Assembly (NCBI GenBank): GCA_018873245.2
Contig: JAEMBT020000007.1
Span: forward strand, 5,673,129-5,737,128
DNA length: 64,000 nt
Direction of reading: 5' to 3'
DNA from: Archegozetes longisetosus
Lineage: Eukaryota; Arthropoda; Arachnida; Sarcoptiformes; Trhypochthoniidae
Shown here: positions 51,895-64,000 of the stretch, one piece after another
Layout of the letters: the number at the start of each line of letters is the position of its first letter
Numbering within the stretch: the stretch's first letter is position 1
Notes under the pieces: model-generated
Database searches by the model: none
What the model was told of the DNA's origin: nothing
Seen by the model: only the letters and a program-made list of their open reading frames with translations
Translations under genes and position numbers: made by a program

Positions 51895-51968
51895 CGCAAG
51901 TTCAGCTTTATAAAAGCTTTCGAAAATTAAATTTTTTTCCCATCAGTTTGAGGATTGATTTCAAATAA
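51895..51968 (+). CDS. Candidate second exon of the 49.3 kb gene
   Basis: A strong acceptor (GATTTTTTCTTTCAG) precedes CG CAA GTT CAG, and its phase joins the exon at 49269-49323. The joined product would be a 42-residue precursor whose mature part would begin QVQLYKSFRKLNF after a plausible cleavage site (TYLA). The frame ends at TAA 51966-51968. There are no cysteines and no recognisable family. The 2.6-kb intron and the lack of conservation data make this a guess; the true exon could lie elsewhere. Confidence 0.2.
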
Positions 51969-52884
51969 CTTGAGTTCTAATAATCTGAGGTTTAGTCGGC
52001 AAAAGCAAATACAAGGTGTTATTTGCAAGAAAATCTTAAATTACTTGCAAACATACAAAACTATGAGTTTGCAAATCAACAACTGGGTATATCGAGGCAA
52101 AAAATTCATTTGATAGAAAAACAGCGCATCAAAATCTACATTTGAGGTAGTGATAGCTGTTTTTTACGGATTTCAGATTACTTTGCCTATTGATAGTTAA
52201 ACTAATGGTAAATTAAGTTGAATATTTTCAGAACTATAAAAGGAATTAAAGAACTATTTGCTCGCTTAAACTGTTTTTCTCGCTAACGACCTAATAATTG
52301 AATGAAGGCATTCTGATTCTATTTTTTGCCCAAGAACAATAGCATTACAAATTCGTTTCAATAAATTACGGGCAAAAAACATTCTAAAGTCACAAAATTG
52401 TGCAAAGCAACACATTTTTGAGATAAAAATCACTGCTTGCAAAGTCGTAAATACACTCAGATGACTTTCCCAATCTTGCAAATTAAAGCGTAAGATTCAA
52501 TATTTTTTCATCTTAGGTGTTGGTATTGGCTTAGAGAATAGCATTGAACTAAGTTTATAAATATAGGCGCATGGTTTTAATTATTTGCTTTCTGTCTAAA
52601 AGTCATTACTGATCATTATTACAGATTACTTAAATTTAAGATTAATGGTATGACTGATTTAAACACATACTAAAAGTTAAATAATTAAATTTGATTCCTT
52701 TATCGATTGTTGCCTCTAAGGAATAAGAAACTTAATACGATCCAGGATGAATTTCTCTCTTATCAGATGAAAGGCAGTGTATCGTAAGCAAAATACAAAG
52801 TCATCATTAGCTTAAACTTGAAATTTTTTTCATTTTTGTGGGTAGAACTTGATTGAGCCTAATATGAAAATGTCGCTCGTCTTA
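51969..52884. other. Gene-free stretch
   Basis: A possible acceptor TTTTTTCATCTTAG at 52522-52535 is followed by a frame of only 14 codons. The minus-strand frame at 52266-52481 has no recognisable features. Confidence 0.4.
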
Positions 52885-52944
52885 TCCTATTTGTAGGGCT
52901 ATTGGTGTGTTGAGCCTTATTTGCGGGGCTATTGCTGTGTTGAG
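52885..52944 (+). repeat. 30-bp tandem duplication
   Basis: Two adjacent 30-base units end in GGGCTATTGGTGTGTTGAG and GGGCTATTGCTGTGTTGAG. They differ at a few positions, so the duplication is not recent. Confidence 0.9.
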
Positions 52945-53024
52945 AAGTGAAGAGATTGCACTTTCTATTTGTGTCTTAGTTGTTATAGTGTAGTAATAAA
53001 GAGAGTGCACAATAAGTATATAGT

Positions 53025-53156
53025 GACAAATTTATGTGACAAAAAAGTGCGACTCAAACGGCATTCATTACAATCATTAGCGAACAACTGATGCACGAAA
53101 TTCTTGCCGATGGGCGGAGATATGAATGCCACCAAAGAAAGTAAATGTTTTTCATT
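53025..53156. repeat. Dispersed repeat, family C, copy 2
   Basis: It opens with GACAAATTTATGTGACA exactly as copy 1 (13310) and ends with an alignable GATGGGCGG...AAATGTTTTTCATT. An internal pair, GGCATTCAT and ATGAATGCC, forms an inverted repeat. Class unknown. Confidence 0.4.
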
Positions 53157-53222
53157 AAGAGTCTTAGTTTTCGGATATACTTATTATATTAGCTCTTCGT
53201 TAGAATTATGTGTCATTTCTGG

Positions 53223-53227
<5 letters not shown>

Positions 53228-53261
<34 letters not shown>
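53228..53261 (+). repeat. (TC)17 microsatellite
   Basis: 34 bases of uninterrupted TC, the fourth GA/CT tract in the window, lying 70 bases after the family C repeat. Confidence 0.97.
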
Positions 53262-53263
<2 letters not shown>

Positions 53264-53967
53264 TTCTAGTTTGACATTTTTCTATTGATTATTGTATTGA
53301 AGTATTGATTAAATTGGTCAAGTTTAAACTGATAATTATGTAATCAAAAAGTAGAAGCAATGACTAAAGAGGTAGATTTAAAAATGAATAATTAGCATCT
53401 CGGGCAGTACTGAACAGGAATGGACTAAATTCCAGAAGATAGCTCACGAATTCAGATCCGACTTATTATTTAAGTTGTTTTGAATTTTGTTTCAAATTGA
53501 TATCTTAAATAAAATAATCTGAGACTTATATTACAGTTGTTTGGGCAAAATATTATCTAGTTAATTATAGTATTCTGATTGTTATTTCTGAAATAATATG
53601 TAATTAGATGAAGGTTTGTGTGTTCTAAGAGCGAAGCCTAATGAAGCTGATTTGAGTTGAACTGATCATTGGATTTCACGCGTTCTGCTCTATAGTATAA
53701 TTCTTTCATTAGTTAAATAGATTTATGCGCAATATATTAACTGTTGTGCATTATGTAAATCATGTGAGAGCATAACAAATGCAAACATTTGACTAATTTA
53801 TTTCATTTGAATGATTGTTTTGTCAAACTATAAATCTTTGACACGAACCAGGAATAGTGCTCGAATGAAAAAGCATCCATTCTATAGTTATCGTGAAGTT
53901 CTATACGGCCTCCTTTATTGTTTTAGAAGTGCTTCAAATTTCTCTATCTATTCGTCAAGCATATAAA
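53262..53967. other. Gene-free AT-rich stretch
   Basis: No coding, RNA or repeat feature supported. Confidence 0.5.
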
Positions 53968-54216
53968 CAGTGGCAAAGCTAGTTGTAGCCAAGTGTGCAC
54001 GGGCACCTTCAACTCAGATCTGAAGTTATATTGACGGAAAATCTGTATATTTTTAGATATGAGATTTCGTTAATTTGTTATAATGACTAAAAACAGAGCA
54101 AAAATACTCCACAGTTCAAATCTAAGACCACAACATAATAGATTTTAATCGTGAAAGCATCAAGTTGAACATGATTATTATTTCATGCCACTCAAGATTT
54201 TCTGGCTTCACTACTG
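53968..54216. mobile_element. hAT-like non-autonomous element, 249 bp
   Basis: The left end CAGTGGCAAAGCTAG is matched by the right end CTGGCTTCACTACTG (reverse complement CAGTAGTGAAGCCAG; 10 of 15 identical). GC-rich sub-terminal sequence (GTGTGCACGGGCACC) follows the left end. A CAGTGGCGnAGCCAG end is common among hAT-type elements. The flanks share only ATAAA, so the 8-base duplication expected for hAT is not proven. No transposase frame is present. Confidence 0.55.
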
Positions 54217-57200
54217 ATAAAAATTTTAGCGTTTCATCAAGATTACAGTATACTTAAAATGTTAAAAAAAATATATGATAAATGAGTTTCTTTGAATGCA
54301 AAAACACGCAAATAGTGGGCCAGTAATTATATCTAATTTGTCATCTTTACATAATTGTTATGATGTGCAACCGAACAGCTGTTGACGCAAAACTACTACT
54401 TTCACCTAATAAGCAAAAATAACTTTTTTATCACCAAATTTTTCCTACCATTCCATGAAAGAAGGAAAGAAAATTTCTCTTTAATTAAGATTAAACAAAA
54501 TAATCTGTTTTACATGTAGGTTTCGCTTAGCAAACCATTGAATTGAATAGCAGATTACTTGAAATCTATTATAAGAAAAACTAGAAATTTACAAAACTTT
54601 ATTTCTTATTCAGCATGACATAAAACTCTAAAAAAGCTGATACGTTAAGAGAAAAAATTTGTTGTTGTGACAATAATTAATGAGAACAGTTTGAGTATTT
54701 GTTTGGATTGGGAATAGAAAAACTCATATTCCTCTGTAGATGTGGTAAAACAACTATATTTAGTGGACTCAAACTTCAGCTCAAGTTTGCGTTAGCTCTC
54801 TCTGGAGTAATACTAAAAAAGTTTTAAAAAGCTTTTGATGACTTTTCTCTTTCAAATTTATTACTCTTTGGAATACATTCTTTTGGAAGTAAAAGTGTTA
54901 AACAGAAATATTTAACTGATTTATAGTTAGAAAACTTTTTGTACAATGCGGTTATTAATTTTTGTTTTCAAATACATATAACGGCTATTATTGCACATAA
55001 ACTTTGTTTTGTGTCTCTAATGCTGTAGTTTATTGCCTTTTCTGCAGTTCGTGTGCCAAACTGTTAGTCCAGCTTTTATCATATCACAAAAATTTGTTTT
55101 TCACTAAGTATTACATTATCTGCACCAGAATTTTTAATGATATAACATTACGTTTTATAGTCTTTCGCTCATTTTGAAACAATGGCCTCAACTGAAACCC
55201 TTTTATTATTTATTTCTAGGAGGCAAACATTATTAAAACTTACGAAAATCCATAAAATACTTACCAAAATCCATAAAACACTACTATAAGTTTGTATGAA
55301 TATTCAGAAATCAATTTCAAACTCACTTTGTTTGTAATGAGGTCTGTATTAAAAAATATTGTATTACTAGAGAGAATCATATCTATTTATGTGATCATCA
55401 CAAACATTGTAATTTTTCAGAAGTTTCTCTACTTTTTACTGAATAAAACCTGATTATTCGACCAGATTTTCGTAGTCATTACTTTTATGTCATCACATTA
55501 TGAGACAGTGCGATATGATTTTCATTTCTCGATTCTTTATGTGTTTTCATTTTTATCAAATTGTGCTCAACAGTAATTTTGAGTCTGAGTATTGTCTGAA
55601 GATTTGTTTTGCACGAATGAGCTTTCATTTCTACTTTCTAGTTTAGATAAACAGTCATTTTCTCGAATATTTCAATTGATCAGTTTAATTAACTCAATAT
55701 CAGCTAAGAATTATTTATTTTAATGCTCTTTAAGATCCAAAACTTGCGAATATTTCTAAAGAATACTGAGCAAATTGTTGCCTTCAAAAGATTGATTCGA
55801 GATTTCATTATTAATACTTTCATACTTTTACTTGAAATTTGATATTGACGCAAAAGAAGAATTTTGATCTGAATTTGAATAAATAATCTTATTTGAACAA
55901 AGTTGGTATTAAAGAACCGGTTGGATGGATCGAAGTAGAATGAGCAGAAGAATTTTGAATGTGTGGAAATGTTTATCTTATTTTCATAAGAAATGGCATT
56001 TGGCAAGTGTAACTTTAAAAGCATAAGCAATAAATATATTCAACTTTAGTCTACTGTTGGCTGTGTCTAATCTGAATGAGAACTGCTTTGTAAGCTAAAT
56101 ATATTATGTACAATTTATTCTATCAAAACATCCAGTATATAATTTTTTTCCTTCCCTCTTAAGCTCGTACCAAACTAAATTTCAACAAATTATTACAGTT
56201 TATATCAATAAATCCCATAAATCATGGCTTAAGTAGTATTATAGCAACTTAAAAATCGTTTATAACATACAAATCTGTGTTTGATATTCAAGAAAAAATA
56301 TTATTTTTTTTCTTAAAGAGCAAGCTATGATTTATTGTTACCATTAATGAAAAGATGTTTTGCTATGTTTTAGATAAGACATCAGACATTGAACTTAATA
56401 TGTTTGGAGAGAAATAATTAGAAATTAGTAATATATCTTGAAGCCTAAAATACTGATCTGAAGAGACGACACGATAATAAATAATATTTTGGAGAATTTT
56501 CAAATTAAAAAGATATGAAGAAAGCTGAATCTTCATTTAGAGAAATAAATTACAAGGCGTTCATTGACAATATGATAAATTCAACAACCTTTAGAAAAAT
56601 GGAGATATTTTGCTTTTGAATAATGAAAAAGCGTTGAAACACATTCATCGCATGTCATAGTCTGACAGAATCCTGACTGTAAATTAGAATATAAATCATC
56701 ACTAGTTTTATCATTGCTATTATTGCTCGTCCTCTACTTTGCAGTATTAACACTCGAGTGTTATATAACCTCCTTTGATCTTAACTTCAATATGAATCAT
56801 ATTCATCGAAATAACCTCACACAGGCTCATTCTTCATCTACAGACTGGCGAAGTTTATATATCGTGTTTAGAGTGCTGTAAAGTGTTATCCGTGATGTTA
56901 ATTGAATTAGGGGTATAGCACTGACCCGACAACATATTTCTGCTGTTTCTGTAGTGCTTTCTAAACTTTATTAGAAAGCCAAAGTCTTATTCTTGCTTAG
57001 TGCTGTACTACTATCTGATTGATAAATTTACCAACTTTTAGTTAATATCTTAGTGCGTGCAAATATTTGTCTGTCTGGAGTTCAATTTTTGCATATATTT
57101 TGATGAAAACAATTAAATGCGGTCTCCATATCAAATAGTAACTCTGACTGTAATAAAGCTGTTTAATTAAGTGGTTTTCCCTATTCTTCATCAGCTTAAC

Positions 57201-58260
57201 TAAGAGTTGTTTTATATTTACATTATATTTAATGAGAGTTTCATTAATGATGCGTAAAGTCATATACTTTGGTCTCATTTGTTCGCATCGTATTAAATCT
57301 CAAATATTCATTTGATATGTTGAGCAGCAATAGAGTTTACGGGTCCTAGGTCATTGAGGCTCTAAATCGGGCAAAAGTATTAAAATGTCTCCTTTTACAA
57401 AAATAATATATCAAGACATCATTTCACAACCATTCATTGTTAAAGTTGAAATGATATCTTAATATTTTCTCTTCAGGACTGTTATCACTTGAAGTTTTTG
57501 TTAGTTTAATCATATTCACTAATAATTAGATTGATTAAATTATTTTGATAAAAAATGAAGTTTATAATTTTCTAAAATATATTGAAATCTAATAAAACAC
57601 TAGAAATTTGTATTGTAACTATTGTAATGACTAAATTTGACGTTAAGAAATGTTCTTATAGGCTTCCTTCAAAAGTTTGATATGAAATTAAATGAAAGAT
57701 GAACTTAAGCTTAAAGATAAGTATTTCATATACGAATGCGAATTGAAAAACAGGTGCTGTTTGATTTTTACTTCAATACCATTTACTTTTGAAATTGATC
57801 TACATTATGTTTTCTTAGAAAATTTTTCTTATCAAAACACTTCATTGAAAGCAGAAGAAACAGATAACTATTCAATTCGCAGACAAGACACCGGAGGACA
57901 CCTTCTAGTACCCGAGACTCTAGTTTAATCCTGGAGATCTACCAGTTGTAATAGAGTTCTTTTCTTGTTGTAACTTCTCTTGAATAAATTCACAGGTGTT
58001 TCTGCATCTCATGAAATTCAATTCTTTTAGAGATTTGCTAAAGAAGTGAAAATCAGTATAGAAATAAAGTGTAGGCTGAAGAATGATCAGAAAGACTAGA
58101 ATTTGATGAAAAAATCAAATATAGCTAATTGATTAGATAAGACTTATAAAGTGTAAGATAATTGTAGATCAGATTCGGCAGAGATTGGGCAACATTTTCT
58201 AGATTTTCATGTGTTTTGCTTCTATATTGCATTTTCTGTCTATTTGAACACTTGAACTGT
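54217..58260. other. Gene-free AT-rich stretch
   Basis: Minus-strand frames at 55704-56030 (108 codons) and 57042-57278, and the plus-strand frame at 57692-57928, are at chance length with no recognisable domain. TTTTCTCTTCAG|GACTG at 57477 is a good acceptor in the phase of the 49.3 kb exon, but the following frame closes after 17 codons. Confidence 0.4.
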
Positions 58261-58328
58261 GCCTTAAATTTTGGCCTAAATTCTGCCCAAGATTCTGCCC
58301 AAAGTTGAGCCTAAAATTGAGCTCAAAA
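58261..58328 (+). repeat. 12-bp degenerate minisatellite
   Basis: Units like ATTCTGCCCAAG, ATTCTGCCCAAA, GTTGAGCCTAAA and ATTGAGCTCAAA repeat about five times. On the minus strand they give an artificial NFGQNLGQNLGQNL peptide repeat inside a frame at 58199-58438, which I do not regard as a gene. Confidence 0.8.
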
Positions 58329-61300
58329 ATAGTATGATGCTTTAGATGTGAATTTAGTTGGCAAACGTTTTGTACACTTGAGGCGATTGATTTGTAAACA
58401 AAAAAACTTAGGTCAACAACAGATTTATTTGTATGCATTGGAATGGAGGAATTGAATTTGCTATGTTATGATTCTATAGAATTAACAATACTGTGAATGT
58501 ACCTCACGAAAAGTCTGGGCTCTGCAAGAGTTCTTTAGAAGTTTTAGTGCTTCTACTATTGTACTGTGCATAACATGAAACAATATTGTTCTTTTACAGT
58601 ATTTCTATTTCTAATTCCACTCAATTTAACGATAAGTAGAAATCTTGAAACCTTAAATATGATGCTCTCGTGGCTTGGGTATCTTTGAAGAAATTGCTTT
58701 CTTCCAATTTTTCGTTTGTAATTCAAACCTTCTGTATAATAAACACTAGAAGTTAAGATCTGACCAAGTCAAAACAAACTTAATACCAACTTATATTTTG
58801 CGCAACAAAATTACAAAATACGTAACTTCGACAGCACTTTGCCTTAATTTCTATTCTTCAAATAACTAAGAAATGCACCAGTATCAAACCATTATTATAA
58901 GTATGAAACTAGTTTAGTGAATTGTTGAAAAATATTTGACTTTATTAGGTTTTTATGCATTCGGAGGTAGCGCCAAGTTTAACTTTAAGCCAATGAATAT
59001 AAATTTAGTATCCACGCAAAGTCCATGTTTAAGGAAATGGTTTTGCATTATTAGTAGCACCAATTTAGATCTTTAGAATAAGTTTCAAATACAAAATCTC
59101 AATGTTCTGGTCTCTAATTTGCATTCAAAGTAAAGTCCGCACTGCAAATAATTCAAAACTATTTTTCTTAATCTTCACTTTTCGAGTATATAGTATGTCA
59201 GAGAAGTCCTCTGCATTGTTAGGAGAGAAAGATTCTTCGATAACCAACTCGTTCAACAATCCAAAGCTTGTCCCAATGTAAAAGTAATTCTTGGACATAC
59301 TATATTATAAATAGAGTCTGAATTGTGAGCACTTTATGTGCCCGTGTTTGCACGATCATCAATAATCATAGGCTTAAAAGCTTAAATAAAGCCAAATGTA
59401 TTCCAATATTCCAGAAGATGATCAGCAATTTCAGGAATAGATTCTGAACATTTAGAATTGAAAAATTTGAATACGCTCACTTTGATGCGAAACAAGATTT
59501 GGTTGAAAAATATAATTTGAAAATATCACGCGTGTAGTCCTTTATAATTATAATACAGCAGTTTAAATGTTTTTCGGTTTGGTACTATGTTTTGAGTAAT
59601 AAAAATCTATTATAATTTTATTTGTTTAATAATACCATATGATAATTATTGGTTAAGTTGACGGAATACTAGTATTATGGACGTAGCTTATTAAGCCATT
59701 AATGTAATCGAGAAATAGTTGTACAATACGTGCCATTCACATATTTCTATTATATTGACTAAAACAAACGTGATCTTCAGACTAACGATGAGTAGAATGA
59801 ACTGCGCTATCATTTTACTCGGGCAAACCAAATATGAACTGTTTCTCTTTGGATAATGTGTCTTTTACCCAATATCTTACTATTAAATTGAAAGGATTCT
59901 ACGGTTTTAATCCTCCTTATTGTTTCCTTTCCTCTAAGTTTAATCTATTATCTGTCTGTCCTATAATTGAATTATTTTAGGTCTACTAATAGTTCAACTA
60001 TTCAATGCTGTAATCAACTTTATTTATAAAGAAATAATATATAAATTTGTATTCATATATTGTACCAAAAAATTGACTAACGCTTTATTCTATTTCTTTA
60101 ATTATGATTTGTTTGAGGAACAAATCTAATGTAAGCTAAGGTTATTTATTACGATGGCGCAACTCGCATTTAATACTATAACATATGTTTTATATTGAAT
60201 TGGATTGCTTTGAACTGATATTTGATTTTTACTGATAAATTAGAGAAAATAATTTCAAACTCGATGGTTCACTTCTCACTTTAGAAAGCATACTATGTAA
60301 CTTTATTGATGGATCTAATTTCAATATGGTTTTAATTTACAAATTTTCTCTGCTTAAGCTACCAATGTTGGTACAAAAAGGTTCCGATCTGGAAACCCGT
60401 AAGAAACCCGTAATTTACTTTGAAGTAAACACATGTAACCTAGTACTTTTCAAATCAAATTTTCACAATTCCCATAACAGGCTTTCGTAATCTATCTATT
60501 ATTTACTTTATAGTGCATTCTAGTCTATCCAATGCTTAACAATCATTTATTAAGACAATCCACGAAAGTTTTCTATATTTACTAAATTATTATTATGATA
60601 TATAATGTATTATCGTAATAATTCAGTCTTATATATGCCATTGAACTAATGCTGATTACAAGCAAAAAAGGCAGTTATACTAACATTTTGACAGATGAAA
60701 AGACACAACAGAAGTAATGAGATTCAGAAAAGAGATGCAACGGAAGGAATTCTAGTGAAAGTCCTCTCTTTTGGGTTTGATTCAATAGGTTTTACTTTGA
60801 TCGTGCTAGTATTTCCATCCATCCATATCTGGATCAATTGACTTTAGCTCAAACTTACAAGTATGAGGTGTTCAGTTCTTATTTAATCTTTATCGATATA
60901 AAATGTCAGATCTTTACGACATCATTTCAGGCGTAATGATTAGCATTTAGATCCAATTTCGCTACGGAGCTCAGCGTTTGTTCAACAGAACGCTTTTAGT
61001 TAACGATGTCTTGAATTTTTGAAAGTTTGAATCATCATCTGTTTGAGTTTGCTTTTGAGATTTAAATTACAAGCTTATACTCGGTTGTAATTAAAACTAA
61101 TTGCACATTAGGATCACAATTATTAAAATGTTAACCAAAACTTCAGCTCTGCTCAATTTGCGTTGAAAATCAATTAGAAATGATTTTGTTTGAAATATTT
61201 TTCATAAGAAAATGTAAATGAAATATGAGAACATTTAAAGTCTTAAAGTTCGTCAAATCGATTTTCATCAAAGTAGTTGTGAAGCAGAAAAGTTTACTTC

Positions 61301-61687
61301 AAGCCCATAAATCTAAACCAAACTATTCTTAAAACTCATAAATTTGTTCACTGAAATTTTCTTATTGTGCATGAAATACAAGAAAACCGATTGTGCAATC
61401 ATTAGAAAATATTTCACTTTTCAACCCAAATTCTATGGCTTTCACTTTTATATCGTTCATTAGTTACCTAAAGAAATGATCTCCAGTGATGAAGCCAAAA
61501 AATTTCGAATCATGTTTGATAGCTTTTTATATTAGAATTGAGCTAGGTTAAAATTAGTACTATTATCACTTTAGTAAAGATCACTATAAAAACGTTTTAT
61601 AGCTTCAAGTCAGCTTCATTTCTTTAAAAAGAATAAACTATTTGTCTCTCAAATCATTCTTGATCTGAGCTCATCATTCAAGTTAAG
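58329..61687. other. Gene-free AT-rich stretch with one exon-like patch
   Basis: At 58600 the acceptor GTTCTTTTACAG is followed by a 30-codon frame reading FLFLIPLNLTISRNLETLN and ending near CTTGG|GTATCT, in the phase of the 49.3 kb exon. It resembles no family. Elsewhere nothing is supported. A small perfect stem, AGCGTT/AACGCT, lies near 60973-60993. Confidence 0.3.
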
Positions 61688-61730
61688 GGGTATGTATCCC
61701 TCCACCCCTTGGCTTTGCTATTGCATGTCT
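61688..61730 (-). mobile_element. hAT-like transposon end (relic)
   Basis: Read in reverse: CAATAGCAAAGCCAAGGGGT followed by GGAGGGATACATACCCCTT. This is close to the CAGTGGCAAAGCCAGGGGG end seen at 53968 and 28731. The opposite end was not identified. Confidence 0.45.
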
Positions 61731-64000
61731 CACAAATTATAACATTATGTACTTTGAAGTTCTACTACTCTAACCCTCACTTATATCTATATGTTATTAA
61801 ATATTAATTTATTTATATTAAATAACAGATATAAATGTCTGTAATATAGCCATAAAAATGATTTTCTGCTCTATAATTCATGAGGAAAGCAAGCATAAGT
61901 CATAATGATTTTATGTTGCGAGCGATAATTGTTGGTGTTTTACCTTCCGAATAGAAGTGAGATCACTATTCGTTGCACTAACACTTAAAGTATCGTTGTT
62001 CAGATGTAGTCTGAAAAAATATTGATCCGGTTTTTCTCTCATTATTTTTCTTTAAATGCTAGACACAACCTACTCTCACACCACAGAGTCCTCCAAAACT
62101 ACATTCATTTTTCTTATTTTTTATTTTTCAAAAACTTCTGTTGAAATCAAATCGAAAAATATACTGAAATCTATGTGAAAAAGAAAATTCAATCAAAAAT
62201 ATTCCCTGAACAATTTTTCACTAGTTAGTATTCATTCGACATTAGTTATAAAACTACTTCAATTCTGACTTGATTGTTGATTTTGAAATTTTCAGATAAA
62301 CTTATGTTTGCTACTAAATCTTTTGTAGACCCAACGTTTCCATATGTTCATCTTCAATTCACTATTAAATACTCTGTAATAAATCTATGACAACTCTATG
62401 AGATGTCATAACTTATTTGATAATCTATTTTTCTGACTAGTTTTCTTATCAATCTTAATACTATGTCAATGAATAAAGTAGAAACTGAAAATGTTGCCTA
62501 CTTTTCATTCATTTATCTTTAAAGAACTTGATTACATACTTAGTATTGATTGGAAGTTTGAAAAATTCTAGTTTTATCCGAAATGGTTCGAAAAAAGCCA
62601 AAATATATTACAATTGCTTCAAAGTATCCAAATTTGTAACATAAAGTTTTCTAAGCTTCCATAATTTTATAGAATAACATTCAACTTAAATAAAGTTTTG
62701 GAGACGAAATCACATTAAAACTTATTTTCTGCCTTTCAAAATAGAAAGCTTTGCATTAACTCGATAAAGAAAAAAAATTAAATTGTAAAATAAGGATATT
62801 GTGAACCTCTAACTCATAGGATTAAGTTTAAAATCCAAGCAAAACATGTTTTTAGATGAATATCAGTGAAACATAGATAGGCAGCTCTTATCAATTTATT
62901 TTCTACTCAATTCATAAAATCAATTTTCAAAACACGAACTCTGCCTTAAGCTCGAAAAAAAACGTTCACTAATTTATGTGAAGCTTTCTTATTTCTGAAA
63001 TTTATGCAAAATCTATTCGGGAAAGACTTACTCTTTGATGATTGACTTTATATTCAACTGCTTATATCAACTTTTTCTATACAATTTGAATATCTTAAAC
63101 CACTTCACCTCCAAAACTGAGAGTCTATGCAAAGAAGCCTAAGTTTAGTTGAAGAACATTATCGAAGGTAAGCTTTTCAGTAGAAGATATAAGATCTAAT
63201 GTAAGAAATATTAAGTGAAAAAATTCATCGGAATTTCATATTTATTCTGAATTTTATGGGTTTCTGCGATGCAAATCTCTTTAATGTTTTACCCAAATTC
63301 CAAAGTACATGTTTGCTATAATGTAATTTAAATTACAAATTTGTATTTAGTTAAATATGATGTATTGCTTAATGAATTAACCTATGCATCACAATTCTAG
63401 CCCATACCCAGTATATCTGATTTCTCTGCTTGATTTTCGATCAGTTCGAATTCAAGTTCCATTTGAAAAATTTATACATCTTCCAAAATGCCTTCAATTT
63501 TAAAACATCATTATTCGAATCCACCTCCAGATATAATTTGATGATATTTAAGGAAAGAATTCTAATGCTTATGACTCAGAAACTTTGGCCAATTCAAACA
63601 AAAAAGTTCTTAGGAAAAAGTGAGAGAATCAATGGCAATTAAGAAACAGAATATTCTTGAATTCAAGTAATAAGATGTTGTTGAAGATATTTTTCCAAAG
63701 AGGCTATTCATGCGTTAATTATGACAATCTTAAAAGCCTTTTCATCGTTGATTGTTTCCTTAATGAGCTCTTAATCCCACTAATCCGTTGCTCAGTAACG
63801 TATTTAAAAGATTACTTGTTGAGAGTTTGTGATAAAAATAAAGATCTATTTAAGGTTTGAAAATATTTTTAAAACACTCAAATACATGAGGAATGATTGA
63901 ATGTTTGATCCAATTGATTTACTTAAAGCTTACCCTTTATGAGGTGATATGTTATACGTCGAAATGAACAAAACTTAAAGCAAGCAAAATACTCCTATTT
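61731..64000. other. Gene-free AT-rich stretch to the window end
   Basis: The frames at 63430-63642 (70 codons) and 63657-63860 (67 codons) lie one after the other on the plus strand in different frames. Neither has a recognisable domain, and the join offers no clear splice pair. I do not call them genes. Any gene continuing beyond 64000 cannot be judged. Confidence 0.45.

Noticed and set aside
58199-58438. Minus-strand frame with GQNLGQNL repeats
   Set aside because: The peptide repeat is the translation of the 12-bp degenerate minisatellite; no other support.
63430-63860. Two consecutive plus-strand frames near the window end
   Set aside because: They are in different frames, lack a convincing splice pair or frameshift site, and show no recognisable domain.

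Overview
This is a gene-poor, AT-rich (about 30% GC by eye) stretch of animal nuclear DNA. It has spliced coding exons with GT-AG introns, (GA)n/(CT)n microsatellites, and many short inverted-repeat (MITE-like) transposon relics. There is no operon structure, and I found no tRNA, rRNA or CRISPR array. The one clear protein gene belongs to the ionotropic-receptor (IR/iGluR) superfamily. Its divergent, non-synaptic form is typical of protostomes, so an arthropod is most likely. An arachnid is possible, but the sequence alone does not prove it.

Layout. 1-23 kb: no convincing gene, but several repeats: a foldback element (727-959), pogo/Tigger-like MITEs (2599-2758, 12513-12612), a second foldback family (6561-6771), a 22-bp minisatellite (7386-7500), a GC-rich palindromic hairpin (7661-7715) and hAT-like debris. 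23.5-25.8 kb, minus strand: a four-exon IR gene whose junctions can be read to the base; it gives 449 residues with a ligand-binding lobe 1, TM1, pore, TM3, lobe 2 and TM4. 25.8-39 kb: mostly empty, with (GA)27 at 35.4 kb and a second copy of the first foldback element at 38.1 kb. 39-41.5 kb: a short signal-peptide-like ORF (minus) and a 73-codon intronless coding relic (minus) that has a strong start context but one in-frame stop at codon 7. 46.6-47 kb: a (CT)22 tract beside a CpG-richer block. 49.2-49.3 kb, plus strand: a TATA box followed by a signal-peptide first exon with a consensus splice donor; its downstream exons are not settled. 51-64 kb: second copies of the repeat families, a 249-bp hAT-like element, small tandem repeats, and no resolved gene.

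The genes do not form a visible pathway. The IR gene would encode a chemosensory-type membrane receptor, the 49.3 kb exon begins a secreted or membrane protein, and the 41.3 kb relic looks like a dead copy of a small single-pass membrane protein. The most informative features beyond the IR gene are that relic, the signal-peptide exon with its core promoter, and four or five families of short palindromic elements present in two or more copies.
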